In this document: piece by piece, positions 41,165 through 50,493 of the stretch | Position numbering within the stretch: position 1 is the first letter of the stretch | Layout of the letters: each line of letters begins with the position of its first letter | Source of the DNA: Actinomadura coerulea | GTDB lineage: Bacteria > Actinomycetota > Actinomycetes > Streptosporangiales > Streptosporangiaceae | Reading direction: 5' to 3' | NCBI RefSeq assembly: GCF_014208105.1 | Contig: NZ_JACHMQ010000001.1 | Location: forward strand, 7,378,001 to 7,442,000 | Length of the DNA stretch: 64,000 nucleotides | Position numbers and translations under genes: made by a program | The notes under the pieces: generated by a model | The model's input: only the letters and a program-made list of their open reading frames with translations | Databases searched by the model: none | What the model was told of the DNA's origin: nothing

Positions 41165-44100
41165 TCACACGCGGCTCGGCGACCGCTCGGCCCGCCACGC
41201 GGCGAGCAGCTCGCGCAGGGTCTCCTCGTACCGGGCGATGTTCTCGGTCTTGACGTCCTCGTAACCGCGGATCATGTCCGGCAGCTCGGCGATCCGGACG
41301 GCGGCGTCGAGCCGGCCGCCCCCGGCGGCGCCCGCGTCCAACCCGGCCACCAGCTCGTTCACCACCGCGACGTACCCGGTGACGAGGCGCCGCTCGGCGC
41401 GCCGCTGCGCGGTGGCGCCGAACGGGTCGAGCGGGGTGCCGCGCAGCCGCCGCATCGCGCGCAGCGCGCGGAACGCCGGGCGGGCCGTCCGGCCGAGGGC
41501 GATCTTCCGGTCCACCCCGACGGCCCGCAGCAGCGGCGGGTGCAGCATGTACGCGACCGTGGAGCCGGGGCCGAACTGCTCCTCGACGCGCCGGGCGAGC
41601 TCCGGGTCGAGGTGCAGCCGGGCCACCTCGTACTCGTCCTTGTAGGCCATCAGCTTGTACAGGTTGCGCGCCACGGCGACCGCGAGGCGCCGCCCGCCGG
41701 AGCCCGCCGCCTCCTCGGCCCTGGCCACGCGCAGGACCGCGTCCAGGTACCGCTTGGCGAGCGCGAGGTTCTGGTAGGCGGCGAGGTCGGGGACGCGGAT
41801 CCGCAGGACGCGGGCCAGCTCGCCGTCCACGCCGGACTCGTCGACGAGGTCCATCGCGGCGGACGCCGTCGCGTCCAGCGGGCGCGGCGCGACCCGCGCG
41901 GCCGCCGCCGCGGCGTCGTCGCGGCCTTCGGGTTCGAGCACGAGGCGGCGCCCGGCGCGGAACGCCTGGACGTTCGCCTCCACCTGCACGCCGTTCAGCG
42001 CGAGGGCCTCCTCGATCGCCTTCGCCGACAGCGGCAGCAGCCCCGCCTGGTAGGCGGCGCCGACCACCACGAAGTTGGCCGTGGTCGTGGCGCCGAACCA
42101 GCGCTCGGCGAGCGCGAGGGCGTCGAACGCGACCAGCCGGTCCGCCCGGGTGCGCTCGGCGATCCGCCTGACCAGCGTCGCGCTCGGCGGCAGCGACGCC
42201 GAGGTGTCCACGATCATCCGTCCGGTCGGCACCTCGCTGGTCGACACGACCGCGGCGGTCCGGTCCGGCGCGCAGCGGCGCAGGTTGGCCTCGCTCGTCC
42301 CCGCCAGGGAGTCGAACACGAGGTAGGCGTCGGCGCCGCCCGCGCCGACCATGCCCGGCCGGTCCCGCTCGGCGGTCCCGATGCGCAGGTGCGACACGAC
42401 CGCGCCGGCCTTCTGGCTCAGCCCGGTCTGGTCGAGCGCGCGGGCGTGCCGGCCGTCGATGAGGGCCGCCGTGGCGAGGACCTGGTTCACCGTCACGACG
42501 CCGGTGCCGCCGATGCCGACGAGCAGCACGTCCGCGGACTCGGGCCGGGCCTCGGGCTCCTCCAGCTCGCCGATCGGCGCCAGGGTCCGCGCCGCCTTGG
42601 GTTTCTCGCCGGGCAGGACGGTGACGAACGAGGGGCAGTCGCCGTCGACGCAGGAGTAGTCCTTGTTGCAGGACGTCTGGTTGATCTGCGTCTTGCGGCC
42701 GAACTCGGTCTCGACCGGCTCCACGCTCAGGCAGTTCGACTTGGTGCCGCAGTCGCCGCACCCCTCGCAGACGGCCTCGTTGATCAGGACGCGGGTCCGC
42801 GGGTCGGGGACGAGGCCGCGCTTGCGCTTGCGGCGCGTCTCGGCCGCGCACGCCTGGTCGTACAGCAGCACGGTCACGCCCGGGATGTCGCGCAGCTCCC
42901 GCTGGACGGCGTCGAGGTCGTCGCGGTGCCGGACCCGGACGCCGGGCGCCCAGTCCGTCCCGCGCGGGTAGCGGGACGGGTCGTCCGCCACCACCACGAT
43001 CTTCGCGACGCCCTCGGCGTGCAGCATCCGGGTGATCGCCGCGGGGTCGGAGCCGCCGTCGGCGTCCTGCCCGCCGGTCATCGCCACGGCCGCGTTGTAG
43101 AGGATCTTGAAGGTGATGCTGGTGCCGGCGGCGACGGCCTGCCGCACCGCGAGACTGCCGGAGTGGAAGAACGTCCCGTCGCCGAGGTTCTGGAACATGT
43201 GGCCGGTGTCGGAGAACGGGGCCGCGCCCACCCACATCGCTCCCTCGCCGCCCATCTGCGTGGTGCCGATGCCGCGGTCGGTGAACACGGTCATCACGTG
43301 GCAGCCGATGCCGCTCGCCGCGATCGACCCGTCCGGGACGACCGTCGACCGGTTGTGGGGGCAGCCCGAGCAGAAGTAGGGGGTGCGCGCCGGGGCGAGC
43401 AGGTTGATCTGCGGCTTGCGGGGCTTCAGCACCGCGTCGCGCAGGTCCACGTGCTCCTGCCCGACACGGTCGGCGAGGAGCCCGGCGAGCGCCTTCACGA
43501 GCCGGTCGGCGTCCAGGCCCCCGTCCGGCGGGACCAGGCCGGCGCCGTCCGGGCCGTTCTTGCCGTACACGGCGGGACGCTCCGGCAGGTCGTACAGGAT
43601 GTCGCGGATCTGCGTCTCGACGAACGGCCGCTTCTCCTCCACGACGACGATCTCGCGCAGCCCCCGGGCGAACTCGCGGAGCCGGTCCGCGTCCAGCGGG
43701 TAGATCAGCGCGAGGCGCAGCAGCCGGACGCCCCGGCGCTCCAGCGCCGCGTCGTCCAGGCCGAGGCGGTCGAGGGCCTCGCGGAGCTCCACGTAGGTGC
43801 GGCCCGCGGCGACCAGCCCGACGACCGCGCCGCCGGCGGCGCCCTCGATCCGGTCGAGCCCGTTGGCGGCGGCGTAGGCCGTCGCGGCGAGCAGGCGGCC
43901 CTGGAGGACCTCGGTCTCGATGGCGGTCGTGCCCTGCAGGTCGACGCCCGGCTTGCGCGTCGGCTTCCACGGCCGTCCGCGCCACGCGAACTCCGGGCGG
44001 ACCGGGTCGGGGACCGGCCCGGCGTCCACGATCTCGTGGGAGTCGGCGACGTCCGTCACGAGCTTGAACCCGGTCCACGCCCCGCTGAACCGGGACATCT

Positions 44101-44668
44101 CGAAGCCGTGCCGCCCGAGGCGCAGCAGGTCGCCCACCGACCCGGGCACCAGCACCGGCATGAACGCCTCCGCGAGCGCGCCCTCCGTCGCCGACGGCAG
44201 CGTGGACGACTTCGCGGACGGGTCGTCGCCCACCACGGCGAGCACCCCGCCGCGCTCCGACGTGCCGAGCCAGTTCGCGTGCTTGAACGCGTCCAGCGAC
44301 CGGTCGACCCCGGGCGCCTTGCCGTACCAGAGCCCGAACACGCCCTCGAACCGGGGACCCGGCAGGTGCTCGGCGAGCTGCGACCCGTACACGGCCGTCG
44401 CCGCCAGCTCCTCGTTCACGCCCGGCACGAACCGGATGCCGTGGCCCTCCAGCAGCTTCGCGTCCCGCAGCAGCTGCTGGTCCAGGCCGCCGAGCGGGGA
44501 CCCGCGGTACCCGGACACGAAACCGGCGGTCCGCCATCCCCGCCGGGCGTCCGCGCGCCGCTGCTCCAGCAGCAGCCGGACGAGGGCGTGCACCCCGCCG
44601 ATCGCGATCCGGCCGCGCTCCAGTTCGAGCCTGTCGCGAAGGGGGGAGGAAGAAACGCTGGTGCTCAT
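41165..44668 (-). CDS. Indolepyruvate:ferredoxin oxidoreductase, fused alpha-beta-gamma
   Basis: The 1167-residue thiamine-diphosphate enzyme oxidatively decarboxylates aryl-pyruvates (or other 2-oxo acids) using ferredoxin. Visible parts are an N-terminal pyrimidine-binding region (GFVSGYRGSPLGGLDQQLL), a ThDP domain (YFCSGCPHNRSTVVPDGS...GIGCHVMTVFTDRGIGTTQMGGEGAMWVGAAPFS), and a ferredoxin-like Cys cluster (CEGCGDCGTKSNCLSVEP, CNKDYSCVDGDCPSF). A C-terminal gamma-type domain (LLVGIGGTGVVTVNQVLATAA) follows. ATG 44668 overlaps the stop of a trivial MQA mini-frame. A divergent Lrp regulator lies next to it. Confidence 0.9.
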   Translation of the reverse strand: MSTSVSSSPLRDRLELERGRIAIGGVHALVRLLLEQRRADARRGWRTAGFVSGYRGSPLGGLDQQLLRDAKLLEGHGIRFVPGVNEELAATAVYGSQLAEHLPGPRFEGVFGLWYGKAPGVDRSLDAFKHANWLGTSERGGVLAVVGDDPSAKSSTLPSATEGALAEAFMPVLVPGSVGDLLRLGRHGFEMSRFSGAWTGFKLVTDVADSHEIVDAGPVPDPVRPEFAWRGRPWKPTRKPGVDLQGTTAIETEVLQGRLLAATAYAAANGLDRIEGAAGGAVVGLVAAGRTYVELREALDRLGLDDAALERRGVRLLRLALIYPLDADRLREFARGLREIVVVEEKRPFVETQIRDILYDLPERPAVYGKNGPDGAGLVPPDGGLDADRLVKALAGLLADRVGQEHVDLRDAVLKPRKPQINLLAPARTPYFCSGCPHNRSTVVPDGSIAASGIGCHVMTVFTDRGIGTTQMGGEGAMWVGAAPFSDTGHMFQNLGDGTFFHSGSLAVRQAVAAGTSITFKILYNAAVAMTGGQDADGGSDPAAITRMLHAEGVAKIVVVADDPSRYPRGTDWAPGVRVRHRDDLDAVQRELRDIPGVTVLLYDQACAAETRRKRKRGLVPDPRTRVLINEAVCEGCGDCGTKSNCLSVEPVETEFGRKTQINQTSCNKDYSCVDGDCPSFVTVLPGEKPKAARTLAPIGELEEPEARPESADVLLVGIGGTGVVTVNQVLATAALIDGRHARALDQTGLSQKAGAVVSHLRIGTAERDRPGMVGAGGADAYLVFDSLAGTSEANLRRCAPDRTAAVVSTSEVPTGRMIVDTSASLPPSATLVRRIAERTRADRLVAFDALALAERWFGATTTANFVVVGAAYQAGLLPLSAKAIEEALALNGVQVEANVQAFRAGRRLVLEPEGRDDAAAAAARVAPRPLDATASAAMDLVDESGVDGELARVLRIRVPDLAAYQNLALAKRYLDAVLRVARAEEAAGSGGRRLAVAVARNLYKLMAYKDEYEVARLHLDPELARRVEEQFGPGSTVAYMLHPPLLRAVGVDRKIALGRTARPAFRALRAMRRLRGTPLDPFGATAQRRAERRLVTGYVAVVNELVAGLDAGAAGGGRLDAAVRIAELPDMIRGYEDVKTENIARYEETLRELLAAWRAERSPSRV

Positions 44669-44684
44669 GCTTGCATTGAGCCGC

Positions 44685-44737
44685 CTCCGCTGAGCGGAGT
44701 GCAAGATGCGTGGGCGATAATTGAGCGGATTGCTCAA
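44685..44737. promoter_or_regulatory. Dyads between Lrp gene and oxidoreductase gene
   Basis: A perfect 17-bp dyad TTGAGC-N5-GCTCAA lies at 44721-44737, and CTCCGC-N3-GCGGAG at 44685-44699; a further TTGAGC half-site is at 44676-44681. Several half-sites in the space between two divergent genes are usual for Lrp/AsnC multimers. Binding is inferred. Confidence 0.65.
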
Positions 44738-44771
44738 GTCAGAACCGAGTTACCCGCCGGAGCTGAGCGTT

Positions 44772-45272
44772 GTGACCCGTACCACTCTCCTCGATCTGCA
44801 GATCCTGCGCCGCCTCGTCGAGCAGCCCCGCATCGGCGTCACGGAGCTGGCCGCCAAGCTCGGCATCGCCCGCAACACCGCGCACGCCCGGGTGGAGCGC
44901 CTCGAACGCGAGGGCGTCATCGGCCACCGCGGCCGCGAGGTCGACCTCGGCGCCATCGGCTTCGAGCTGACCGCCTTCGTCACCCTGGAGGTCGCCCAGG
45001 GCAGGCTGCGCGAGGCCGCCGTCGCGCTCTCGGCGATCCCGCGCGTGCTGGAGGTCCTCGGGATCACCGGCCAGGGCGACCTCCTCGTCCGCGCCGTCGC
45101 CCCCAACGGCAAGCAGCTCCACGAGGTCATCGACTCGATCCTGGCCTGCCCCGGAGTGCGCCGCAGCACCACCTCGATCGTCCTGACCCACCAGGTCCCG
45201 TTCCGCCTCGGCCCCCTGCTGGAGGACGAGGAGAGGCGCGCCCGCGCCGCGTCCCGCAGACCGGCCGACTGA
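44772..45272 (+). CDS. Lrp/AsnC-family transcriptional regulator
   Basis: The 166-residue protein has an N-terminal winged HTH (TLLDLQILRRLVEQPRIGVTELAAKLGIARNTAHARVERLEREGVIGHR) and a C-terminal RAM-like ligand-binding domain (FVTLEVAQGRLREAAVALSAIPRVLEVLGITGQGDLLVRAVA). The GTG at 44772 gives a short N-terminus before the HTH. It is divergent from the indolepyruvate oxidoreductase, so it probably senses an amino acid or aryl-pyruvate and controls that enzyme. Confidence 0.87.
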   Translation: MTRTTLLDLQILRRLVEQPRIGVTELAAKLGIARNTAHARVERLEREGVIGHRGREVDLGAIGFELTAFVTLEVAQGRLREAAVALSAIPRVLEVLGITGQGDLLVRAVAPNGKQLHEVIDSILACPGVRRSTTSIVLTHQVPFRLGPLLEDEERRARAASRRPAD

Positions 45273-45282
45273 CGCCGCCGGG

Positions 45283-46515
45283 TCAGGCGCCCCCGCGCTC
45301 CGGCGGGACGCGGCGGGCGAGCAGGAGCGCGACGTCGTCGGCGGCGGCCTCGCGGCCGATCAGCGCCGACATCACCGCCGCGCCGACCGCCTCGGGGGGC
45401 CCGGCGTAGGTCGCCTCGCACAGCCGGGCGACGCCCGCCATGATCGAGTCGTCGCGCCGCTCGATCAGCCCGTCGGTGTAGAAGCACAGCAGGGCGCCGG
45501 GCGGCAGGCCGAGGGTGAGGGTACGGCGGGGGATGTCCTCGCCCAGGCCGATCAGGACGTCGAACTTCATGTCCACGGACTCGGCCGGGCCGTGCGGGAG
45601 CGCGAGGACCGGGGGAGGGTGCCCGGCCGAGGACAGCCGGGCCCGGCCGGCGGCCGTGTCGACCACCGCGTACAGGACGGTCGCCGTCGCCTCGGGTTCG
45701 AAGTGCAGCATCTTCCGGTTGAGCTTGCGCAGCACCTCGGCCGGGTCGTCGTTGTCCAGCGCGTAGGCGCGCAGCGCGCTGCGCATCCGGCCCATGACCA
45801 CGGCCGCCGGGAGCCCGTGGCCCGCCACGTCGCCGATGACGATGCCGACCTCGCCCGAGGGGAGCGTGAACACGTCGTACCAGTCCCCGCCGACGATCGC
45901 CTTGCCGGGACTGTAGCGGGCGGCCAGTTCCAGCCCGGGGACCCGCGGGGGCGCGGCCGGGAGGAGGCTGCGCTGCAGTTCCAGCGCGCCGGCGCGTTCG
46001 GCGCGGCTGAGCAGGGACTGCACCGCCAGCGCGACGCGGGAGGCCGCGAGCTGGAGGAACTCGGTCTCCTCGCCCGTGAACCGGCGGTGCGCGAGCGTCC
46101 CGACGTGCATGACGCCGACCAGCGTCCCGCCGGTGACGAGCGGGACGCCGAGCAGCGAGTGCAGGCCCCGCTCGACGAGCAGCGGGTTGAACACGCGGGC
46201 GCTGGGGACGTCCGGGACGTAGACCGGCCGCCGCTCGGCGGCGACGCGCCCGGCGAACCCCTCGCCCACCGGGACGTGGGCGGCCTGGGCGACCTCTTCC
46301 TCGATGCCCTTCGCGGCCGTCGCGACGAGGAACCGCTCCTCCCGGTCCAGGAGCAGGACCACGGCCGTGTCGACCTCCAGGATGGCGCGGACCCGGCCGA
46401 GGAGGGTGTCGAGCAGCTCGTCCACGCCCATGTAGGCGAACGCCTCGTCGGTGATCGCCTGGATGTTCGAGAGCCTGCGGATCGCGCCCTCCGAAGCGCC
46501 CGCCGTATTACCCAC
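45283..46515 (-). CDS. GAF-PP2C (SpoIIE-type) serine phosphatase
   Basis: The 410-residue protein consists of a GAF domain (about 20-165, VDTAVVLLLDREERFLVATAAKGIEEEV...GVPLVTGGTLVGVMHVG) and a SpoIIE-type PP2C phosphatase domain (about 185-405, GGDWYDVFTLPSGEVGIVIGDVAGHGLPAAVVMGRMRSALRAY...LLCFYTDGLIERRDD). Such proteins dephosphorylate anti-sigma-factor antagonists. It starts nine bases after the ackA stop on the same strand, so it may be the last cistron of the xfp-ackA operon. Confidence 0.9.
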   Translation of the reverse strand: MGNTAGASEGAIRRLSNIQAITDEAFAYMGVDELLDTLLGRVRAILEVDTAVVLLLDREERFLVATAAKGIEEEVAQAAHVPVGEGFAGRVAAERRPVYVPDVPSARVFNPLLVERGLHSLLGVPLVTGGTLVGVMHVGTLAHRRFTGEETEFLQLAASRVALAVQSLLSRAERAGALELQRSLLPAAPPRVPGLELAARYSPGKAIVGGDWYDVFTLPSGEVGIVIGDVAGHGLPAAVVMGRMRSALRAYALDNDDPAEVLRKLNRKMLHFEPEATATVLYAVVDTAAGRARLSSAGHPPPVLALPHGPAESVDMKFDVLIGLGEDIPRRTLTLGLPPGALLCFYTDGLIERRDDSIMAGVARLCEATYAGPPEAVGAAVMSALIGREAAADDVALLLARRVPPERGGA

Positions 46516-46524
46516 CTTTACACC

Positions 46525-47625
46525 TTATGCACTACCTGCTGTGCCGGGCGGGCCATCGCGCCGCAGGACACTCCGGACGCCGGCGGCGATCTCCAGGTCC
46601 TCGCGGGCCGACACCACGAGGGTCCGGACGGCGGCGCCGGGGGCGGTGACGTCGGCGTCGCCGTCCGCGGCGGCGTTGCGGCCGGGGTCGACGGAGGTCC
46701 CGAGGTGGGCGAGGTCCTCGGCCAGCCGCCCGCGGACCGCCGGATCGTGCTCGCCGATCCCGCCGGTGAAGACGAGGACGTCCAGCCCGCCGAGCGAGGC
46801 GGTCATCGCGGCGGCGCAGGCGCGCAGGCGGTGGTGGTAGACGTCCAGGGCGGCGAGGGCGGCCGGATCGTGCGCGGCGGCCCGCTCGCGGACCCGGCGC
46901 ATGTCGCCGGTGCCGGTCAGGCCGCGCAGCCCGGAGTCGCGTTCGAGCGCGTCGTTCACCTCCTCCGGCGCGATGCCGTGCTTGATCAGCCAGAGCGGGA
47001 TGCCGGGGTCGATGCTGCCCGCCCGCGACGCCATGACCAGCCCTTCGAGGGGCGTGAACCCCATGGTGGTGTCGACCGACCGGCCCCCGGCCACGGCGCA
47101 CAGGGACGCGCCGGCGCCGAGGTGGCACACCACCATCCGCGGCGCGGCCGGGTCGGCTCCGAGCATCTCGGCGGCGCGCCGCACGGCGTAGGAGAAGGAC
47201 AGGCCGTGGAAGCCGTAGCGGCGCAGCCCGAACCGCTCGCGCCACTCGCGGGGGAGCGCGTAGGCCGCGGCGGCCTCCGGCAGGGTGGCGTGGAAGGCGG
47301 TGTCGAAGCACGCCACGGCCGGGACGTCCGGCAGGGCGCCGGTGATCTCGGCCAGGGCGTGCAGGGAGGCGGGCTGGTGCAGCGGCGCGAGGTCGGCGAG
47401 CTCGCGGAGCCGCGCGGTGACCTTCTCGTCGACGCGCACCGGCGCGGTGAAGCCGGTACCGCCGTGGACGAACCGGACGCCGACGGCGTCCGGCCGGGGC
47501 AGGTCCGCGACCAGCGCGGCCATCTCGTGCCCGCCGCCGGAGTCCTCGGCGATGACCGTGTCGTCGTTGTCGAGCAGGCTCACCTTCAGGCTGCTCGACC
47601 CGGGGTTGACCGTCAGGACCCGCAT
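46525..47625 (-). CDS. ackA: Acetate kinase
   Basis: The 366-residue enzyme makes ATP and acetate from acetyl phosphate. Motifs: MRVLTVNPGSSSLKVSLLD (N-terminal phosphate site), AVACFDTAFHATLP, YGFHGLSFSYAVRRAAEML, CHLGAGASLCAVAGGRSVDTTMGFTPLEGLVMASRAGSIDPG and FTGGIGEHDPAVRGRLAEDL. Length is slightly below the usual 400 but all motifs are present. The ATG at 47625 overlaps the phosphoketolase stop (TGATG), so both proteins are made together. Confidence 0.95.
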   Translation of the reverse strand: MRVLTVNPGSSSLKVSLLDNDDTVIAEDSGGGHEMAALVADLPRPDAVGVRFVHGGTGFTAPVRVDEKVTARLRELADLAPLHQPASLHALAEITGALPDVPAVACFDTAFHATLPEAAAAYALPREWRERFGLRRYGFHGLSFSYAVRRAAEMLGADPAAPRMVVCHLGAGASLCAVAGGRSVDTTMGFTPLEGLVMASRAGSIDPGIPLWLIKHGIAPEEVNDALERDSGLRGLTGTGDMRRVRERAAAHDPAALAALDVYHHRLRACAAAMTASLGGLDVLVFTGGIGEHDPAVRGRLAEDLAHLGTSVDPGRNAAADGDADVTAPGAAVRTLVVSAREDLEIAAGVRSVLRRDGPPGTAGSA

Positions 47626-49985
47626 CAGTAGGGCCACGTCCAGTCGCGGACCTCCGGGGCGTCCTCGCCGTGCTCGCGCGTGTAGGAGCGCAGGAAGAGC
47701 CGCTGGTCGGCCATCCGCTGCCGGAGGTGGGCGACGCGGGCGCCGAGGGACGGGACGCGGTCGATGACGTCCATGACGAGGTGGAACCGGTCGAGGTCGT
47801 TCAGCATGACCATGTCGAACGGCGTGGTCGTCGTCCCCTCCTCCTTGTAGCCGCGGACGTGGAGGTTGCCGTGCCCCGCGCGCCGGTAGGTGAGGCGGTG
47901 GATGAGGTACGGGTAGCCGTGGAAGGCGAAGACGATGGGCTTGTCGGTGGTGAACAGCGCGTCGAACTCGCGGTCCGACAGGCCGTGGGGGTGCTCGCTG
48001 GACGGCTGGAGCCGCATCAGGTCGACGACGTTGACGACCCGGACGCGCAGCTCGGGGAACAGCTGCCGGAGCAGGTCGACGGCCGCGAGCGTCTCCAGCG
48101 TCGGGATGTCGCCCGCGCAGGCGAGCACCACGTCGGGATCGGCGCCGCCGTCGGTGGACGCCCACTCCCAGATGCCGATGCCGCGGGTGCAGTGCGCGAT
48201 CGCGGCGTCCATCGGCAGCCAGTTCAGCGCGGGCTGCTTCCCGGCCACGATCACGTTGACGTAGTCGCGGGAGCGCAGGCAGTGGTCGCCGACCGACAGC
48301 AGCGTGTTCGCGTCCGGCGGCAGGTACACGCGGACGATCTCCGGCTTCTTGTTCAGCACGACGTCGAGGAAGCCGGGGTCCTGGTGGGTGAAGCCGTTGT
48401 GGTCCTGCCGCCACACGTGCGACGACAGCAGGTAGTTCAGCGACGCGATCGGGCGCCGCCACGGCAGGCCGCGGGTGACCTTCAGCCACTTCGCGTGCTG
48501 GTTGAACATGGAGTCGACGATGTGCACGAAGGCCTCGTAGCTGTTGAACAGCCCGTGCCGGCCGGTGAGCAGGTAGCCCTCCAGCCAGCCCTGGCACAGG
48601 TGCTCGCTCAGCACCTCCATCACCTGCCCGGAGCGGGCCTGGTGCTCGTCGGTCGGCAGCACCTCGCCCTCGAAGACGCGGTCGGTGGCCTGGAAGACGT
48701 CCCCGAGCCGGTTGGACGCCGTCTCGTCCGCGCCCATGATCCGGAAGTTGGACGGGTTGGCCCCCACGACGTCGCGCAGGAACGTGCCGAGCCTGCGGGT
48801 GGGCTCGGTCGTGGTGGTGCCGGGCTTGCCGACCTCGACGGCGTAGTCGCGGAAGTCGGGCAGCGCCAGCGGCTTCAGCAGCAGCCCGCCGTTGGCGTGC
48901 GGGTTCGCGCTCATCCGCCGCCCACCCCTCGGAGCGAGGGCGCGGAGCCCGGCCGCCGGGCGGCCCGCCTCGTCGAACAGCTCCTCCGGACGGTAGGAGC
49001 GCAGCCACTCCTCCAGCTGCGCGCGGTGCCCGGCGTCCTCGCGGACCCCCGAGAGCGGCACCTGGTGGGAGCGCCAGGTGTTCTCGACCGGCAGCCCGTC
49101 CACCTCCTTCGGGCCGGTCCAGCCCTTGGGGGACCGCAGGACGATCATGGGCCAGCGCCGCCGCTCGGACGCCCGCCCCTCCCGGGCGCCGCGCTGGATG
49201 TCGGCGATCTCGTCGAGGGCCTGGTCGAGGGCGGCGGCCATCTTGCGGTGCATGGAGGCCGGCTCGTCGCCGCTCACGAGGAACGGCCGGTAGCCGTACC
49301 CGTCCAGCAGCTGGACGAGCTCCTCCTCGGGGATGCGCGCCAGCACCGCCGGATTCGCGATCTTGTATCCGTTGAGGTGCAGGATCGGCAGGACGGCGCC
49401 GTCGCGCACCGGGTCCAGGAACTTGGTCGAATGCCAGCTCGCCGCGAGGGGGCCCGTCTCGGCCTCGCCGTCCCCGACGACGCACGCGACCACGAGGCCG
49501 GGGTTGTCGAAGGCCGCCCCGAACGCGTGGGCGAGGGAGTAGCCCAGCTCGCCGCCCTCGTGGATGGAGCCCGGCGTCTCCGGCGCGACGTGGCTCGGGA
49601 TGCCGCCGGGGAAGGAGAACTGCCGGAACAGCCGCCGCATGCCCGCCTCGTCCTGCGACACCTCCGGGTACACCTCGCTGTAGGTGCCTTCGAGCCAGGC
49701 GTTCGCGACCGCCGCGGGCCCGCCGTGCCCCGGGCCCATGACGTAGATCATGTCGAGGTCGCGCGCGGTGATGACGCGGTTGAGGTGGGCGTAGCAGAAG
49801 TTCAGGCCCGGCGTGGTGCCCCAGTGCCCGAGCAGCCGCGGCTTGAGGTCGCGCCGTTCGAGCGGCTCGCGGAGCAGCGGGTTGTCCAGAAGGTAGATCT
49901 GCCCCACGGACAGGTAGTTCGCCGCTCTCCAGTACGCGTTGATCCGTTGTACTTCGTCATCGCTCAGGGTGCCCGCCTGGGTCAT
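47625..49985 (-). CDS. xfp: Phosphoketolase
   Basis: The 786-residue thiamine-diphosphate enzyme splits xylulose-5-phosphate (and/or fructose-6-phosphate) to acetyl phosphate. Motifs: YWRAANYLSVGQIYLLDNPLLREPL, LNFCYAHLNRVI, YVMGPGHGGPAAVANAWLEGTYSEVYPEVSQDEAGM, VVGDGEAETGPLAASWHSTKFLDP and the C-terminal QDHNGFTHQDPGFLDVVLNKK. Its coupled acetate kinase completes a bypass from pentose phosphate to acetate and ATP. The start at 49985 matches the family N-terminus. Confidence 0.95.
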   Translation of the reverse strand: MTQAGTLSDDEVQRINAYWRAANYLSVGQIYLLDNPLLREPLERRDLKPRLLGHWGTTPGLNFCYAHLNRVITARDLDMIYVMGPGHGGPAAVANAWLEGTYSEVYPEVSQDEAGMRRLFRQFSFPGGIPSHVAPETPGSIHEGGELGYSLAHAFGAAFDNPGLVVACVVGDGEAETGPLAASWHSTKFLDPVRDGAVLPILHLNGYKIANPAVLARIPEEELVQLLDGYGYRPFLVSGDEPASMHRKMAAALDQALDEIADIQRGAREGRASERRRWPMIVLRSPKGWTGPKEVDGLPVENTWRSHQVPLSGVREDAGHRAQLEEWLRSYRPEELFDEAGRPAAGLRALAPRGGRRMSANPHANGGLLLKPLALPDFRDYAVEVGKPGTTTTEPTRRLGTFLRDVVGANPSNFRIMGADETASNRLGDVFQATDRVFEGEVLPTDEHQARSGQVMEVLSEHLCQGWLEGYLLTGRHGLFNSYEAFVHIVDSMFNQHAKWLKVTRGLPWRRPIASLNYLLSSHVWRQDHNGFTHQDPGFLDVVLNKKPEIVRVYLPPDANTLLSVGDHCLRSRDYVNVIVAGKQPALNWLPMDAAIAHCTRGIGIWEWASTDGGADPDVVLACAGDIPTLETLAAVDLLRQLFPELRVRVVNVVDLMRLQPSSEHPHGLSDREFDALFTTDKPIVFAFHGYPYLIHRLTYRRAGHGNLHVRGYKEEGTTTTPFDMVMLNDLDRFHLVMDVIDRVPSLGARVAHLRQRMADQRLFLRSYTREHGEDAPEVRDWTWPY

Positions 49986-50493
49986 GCGCGTCCTCCGGGT
50001 GCTCTCGACCGCCCTGAGGACATCCCGTCCCCACGAACGGGGTTCTCAACCGTCACCGAGAGCCCATCAGCCCTTTGCCCGCGGGCCTAGGGCCGAACGT
50101 CCCGGGACGCCCGGAGCGTCGGCGGGGCCGGGGCGACAACGAGGCCACGGCGCTCGGCCGTGACCTCGTTCCCCCACCTCGGCGCGACCGCCGGTTACAG
50201 GGGCGGTATGCCGGCGCGACGGCGCGCGGCCTCCGCCCCGCCCCCCAGCGAACCGGCGGGAGCGTCGCCCCCGGGTGCTGGAAGCCTGTCGCCTACCGGT
50301 GCGTAGGTTCACGCTTCCGGGGGCCCGCTCGGCGAGCGGCGGGCAATCTGCGGTGAACGGTGGACAATGAGCGACTAATCCGTGACAGAGTGCCACATTG
50401 TGAGCGATGATCGGGACGGCGGGCGGACGGGGAGGGGTCGCGGCGGTCTGAGATGCTACGCAGATCGGTACAGGTAAGCGGCAAGGAGGCGGA
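49986..50493. other. Gene-free divergent promoter region (xfp and amidase)
   Basis: I see no gene here with a recognisable product. The segment must hold the promoters of the phosphoketolase operon (minus strand) and the amidase (plus strand). Around 50365-50410 it contains two related 10-base stretches (ATGAGCGACTAATC and GTGAGCGATGATC), possibly operator half-sites. Ordinary intergenic DNA otherwise. Confidence 0.45.

Noticed and set aside
44665..44676. A four-codon frame MQA ending in ATGA over the oxidoreductase start
   Set aside because: It is only one copy and too short to distinguish from chance, unlike the repeated relay frames in the hydrogenase operon.
41063..45409. A very long plus-strand open frame opposite the indolepyruvate oxidoreductase
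   Set aside because: It is a by-product of the high GC content at third codon positions; the minus-strand protein has clear domains, and the plus-strand product is low-complexity Arg/Gly/Ala.
46525..49485. A minus-strand open frame of nearly 1000 codons running through xfp and ackA in another frame
   Set aside because: Only its C-terminal third, which shares the ackA frame, is real; the rest is an out-of-frame reading of the phosphoketolase gene.
50075..50356. 93-codon plus-strand frame between phosphoketolase and amidase
   Set aside because: Composition is Arg/Pro/Gly-rich, no ribosome site and no similarity I recognise; the region is better explained as a divergent promoter.
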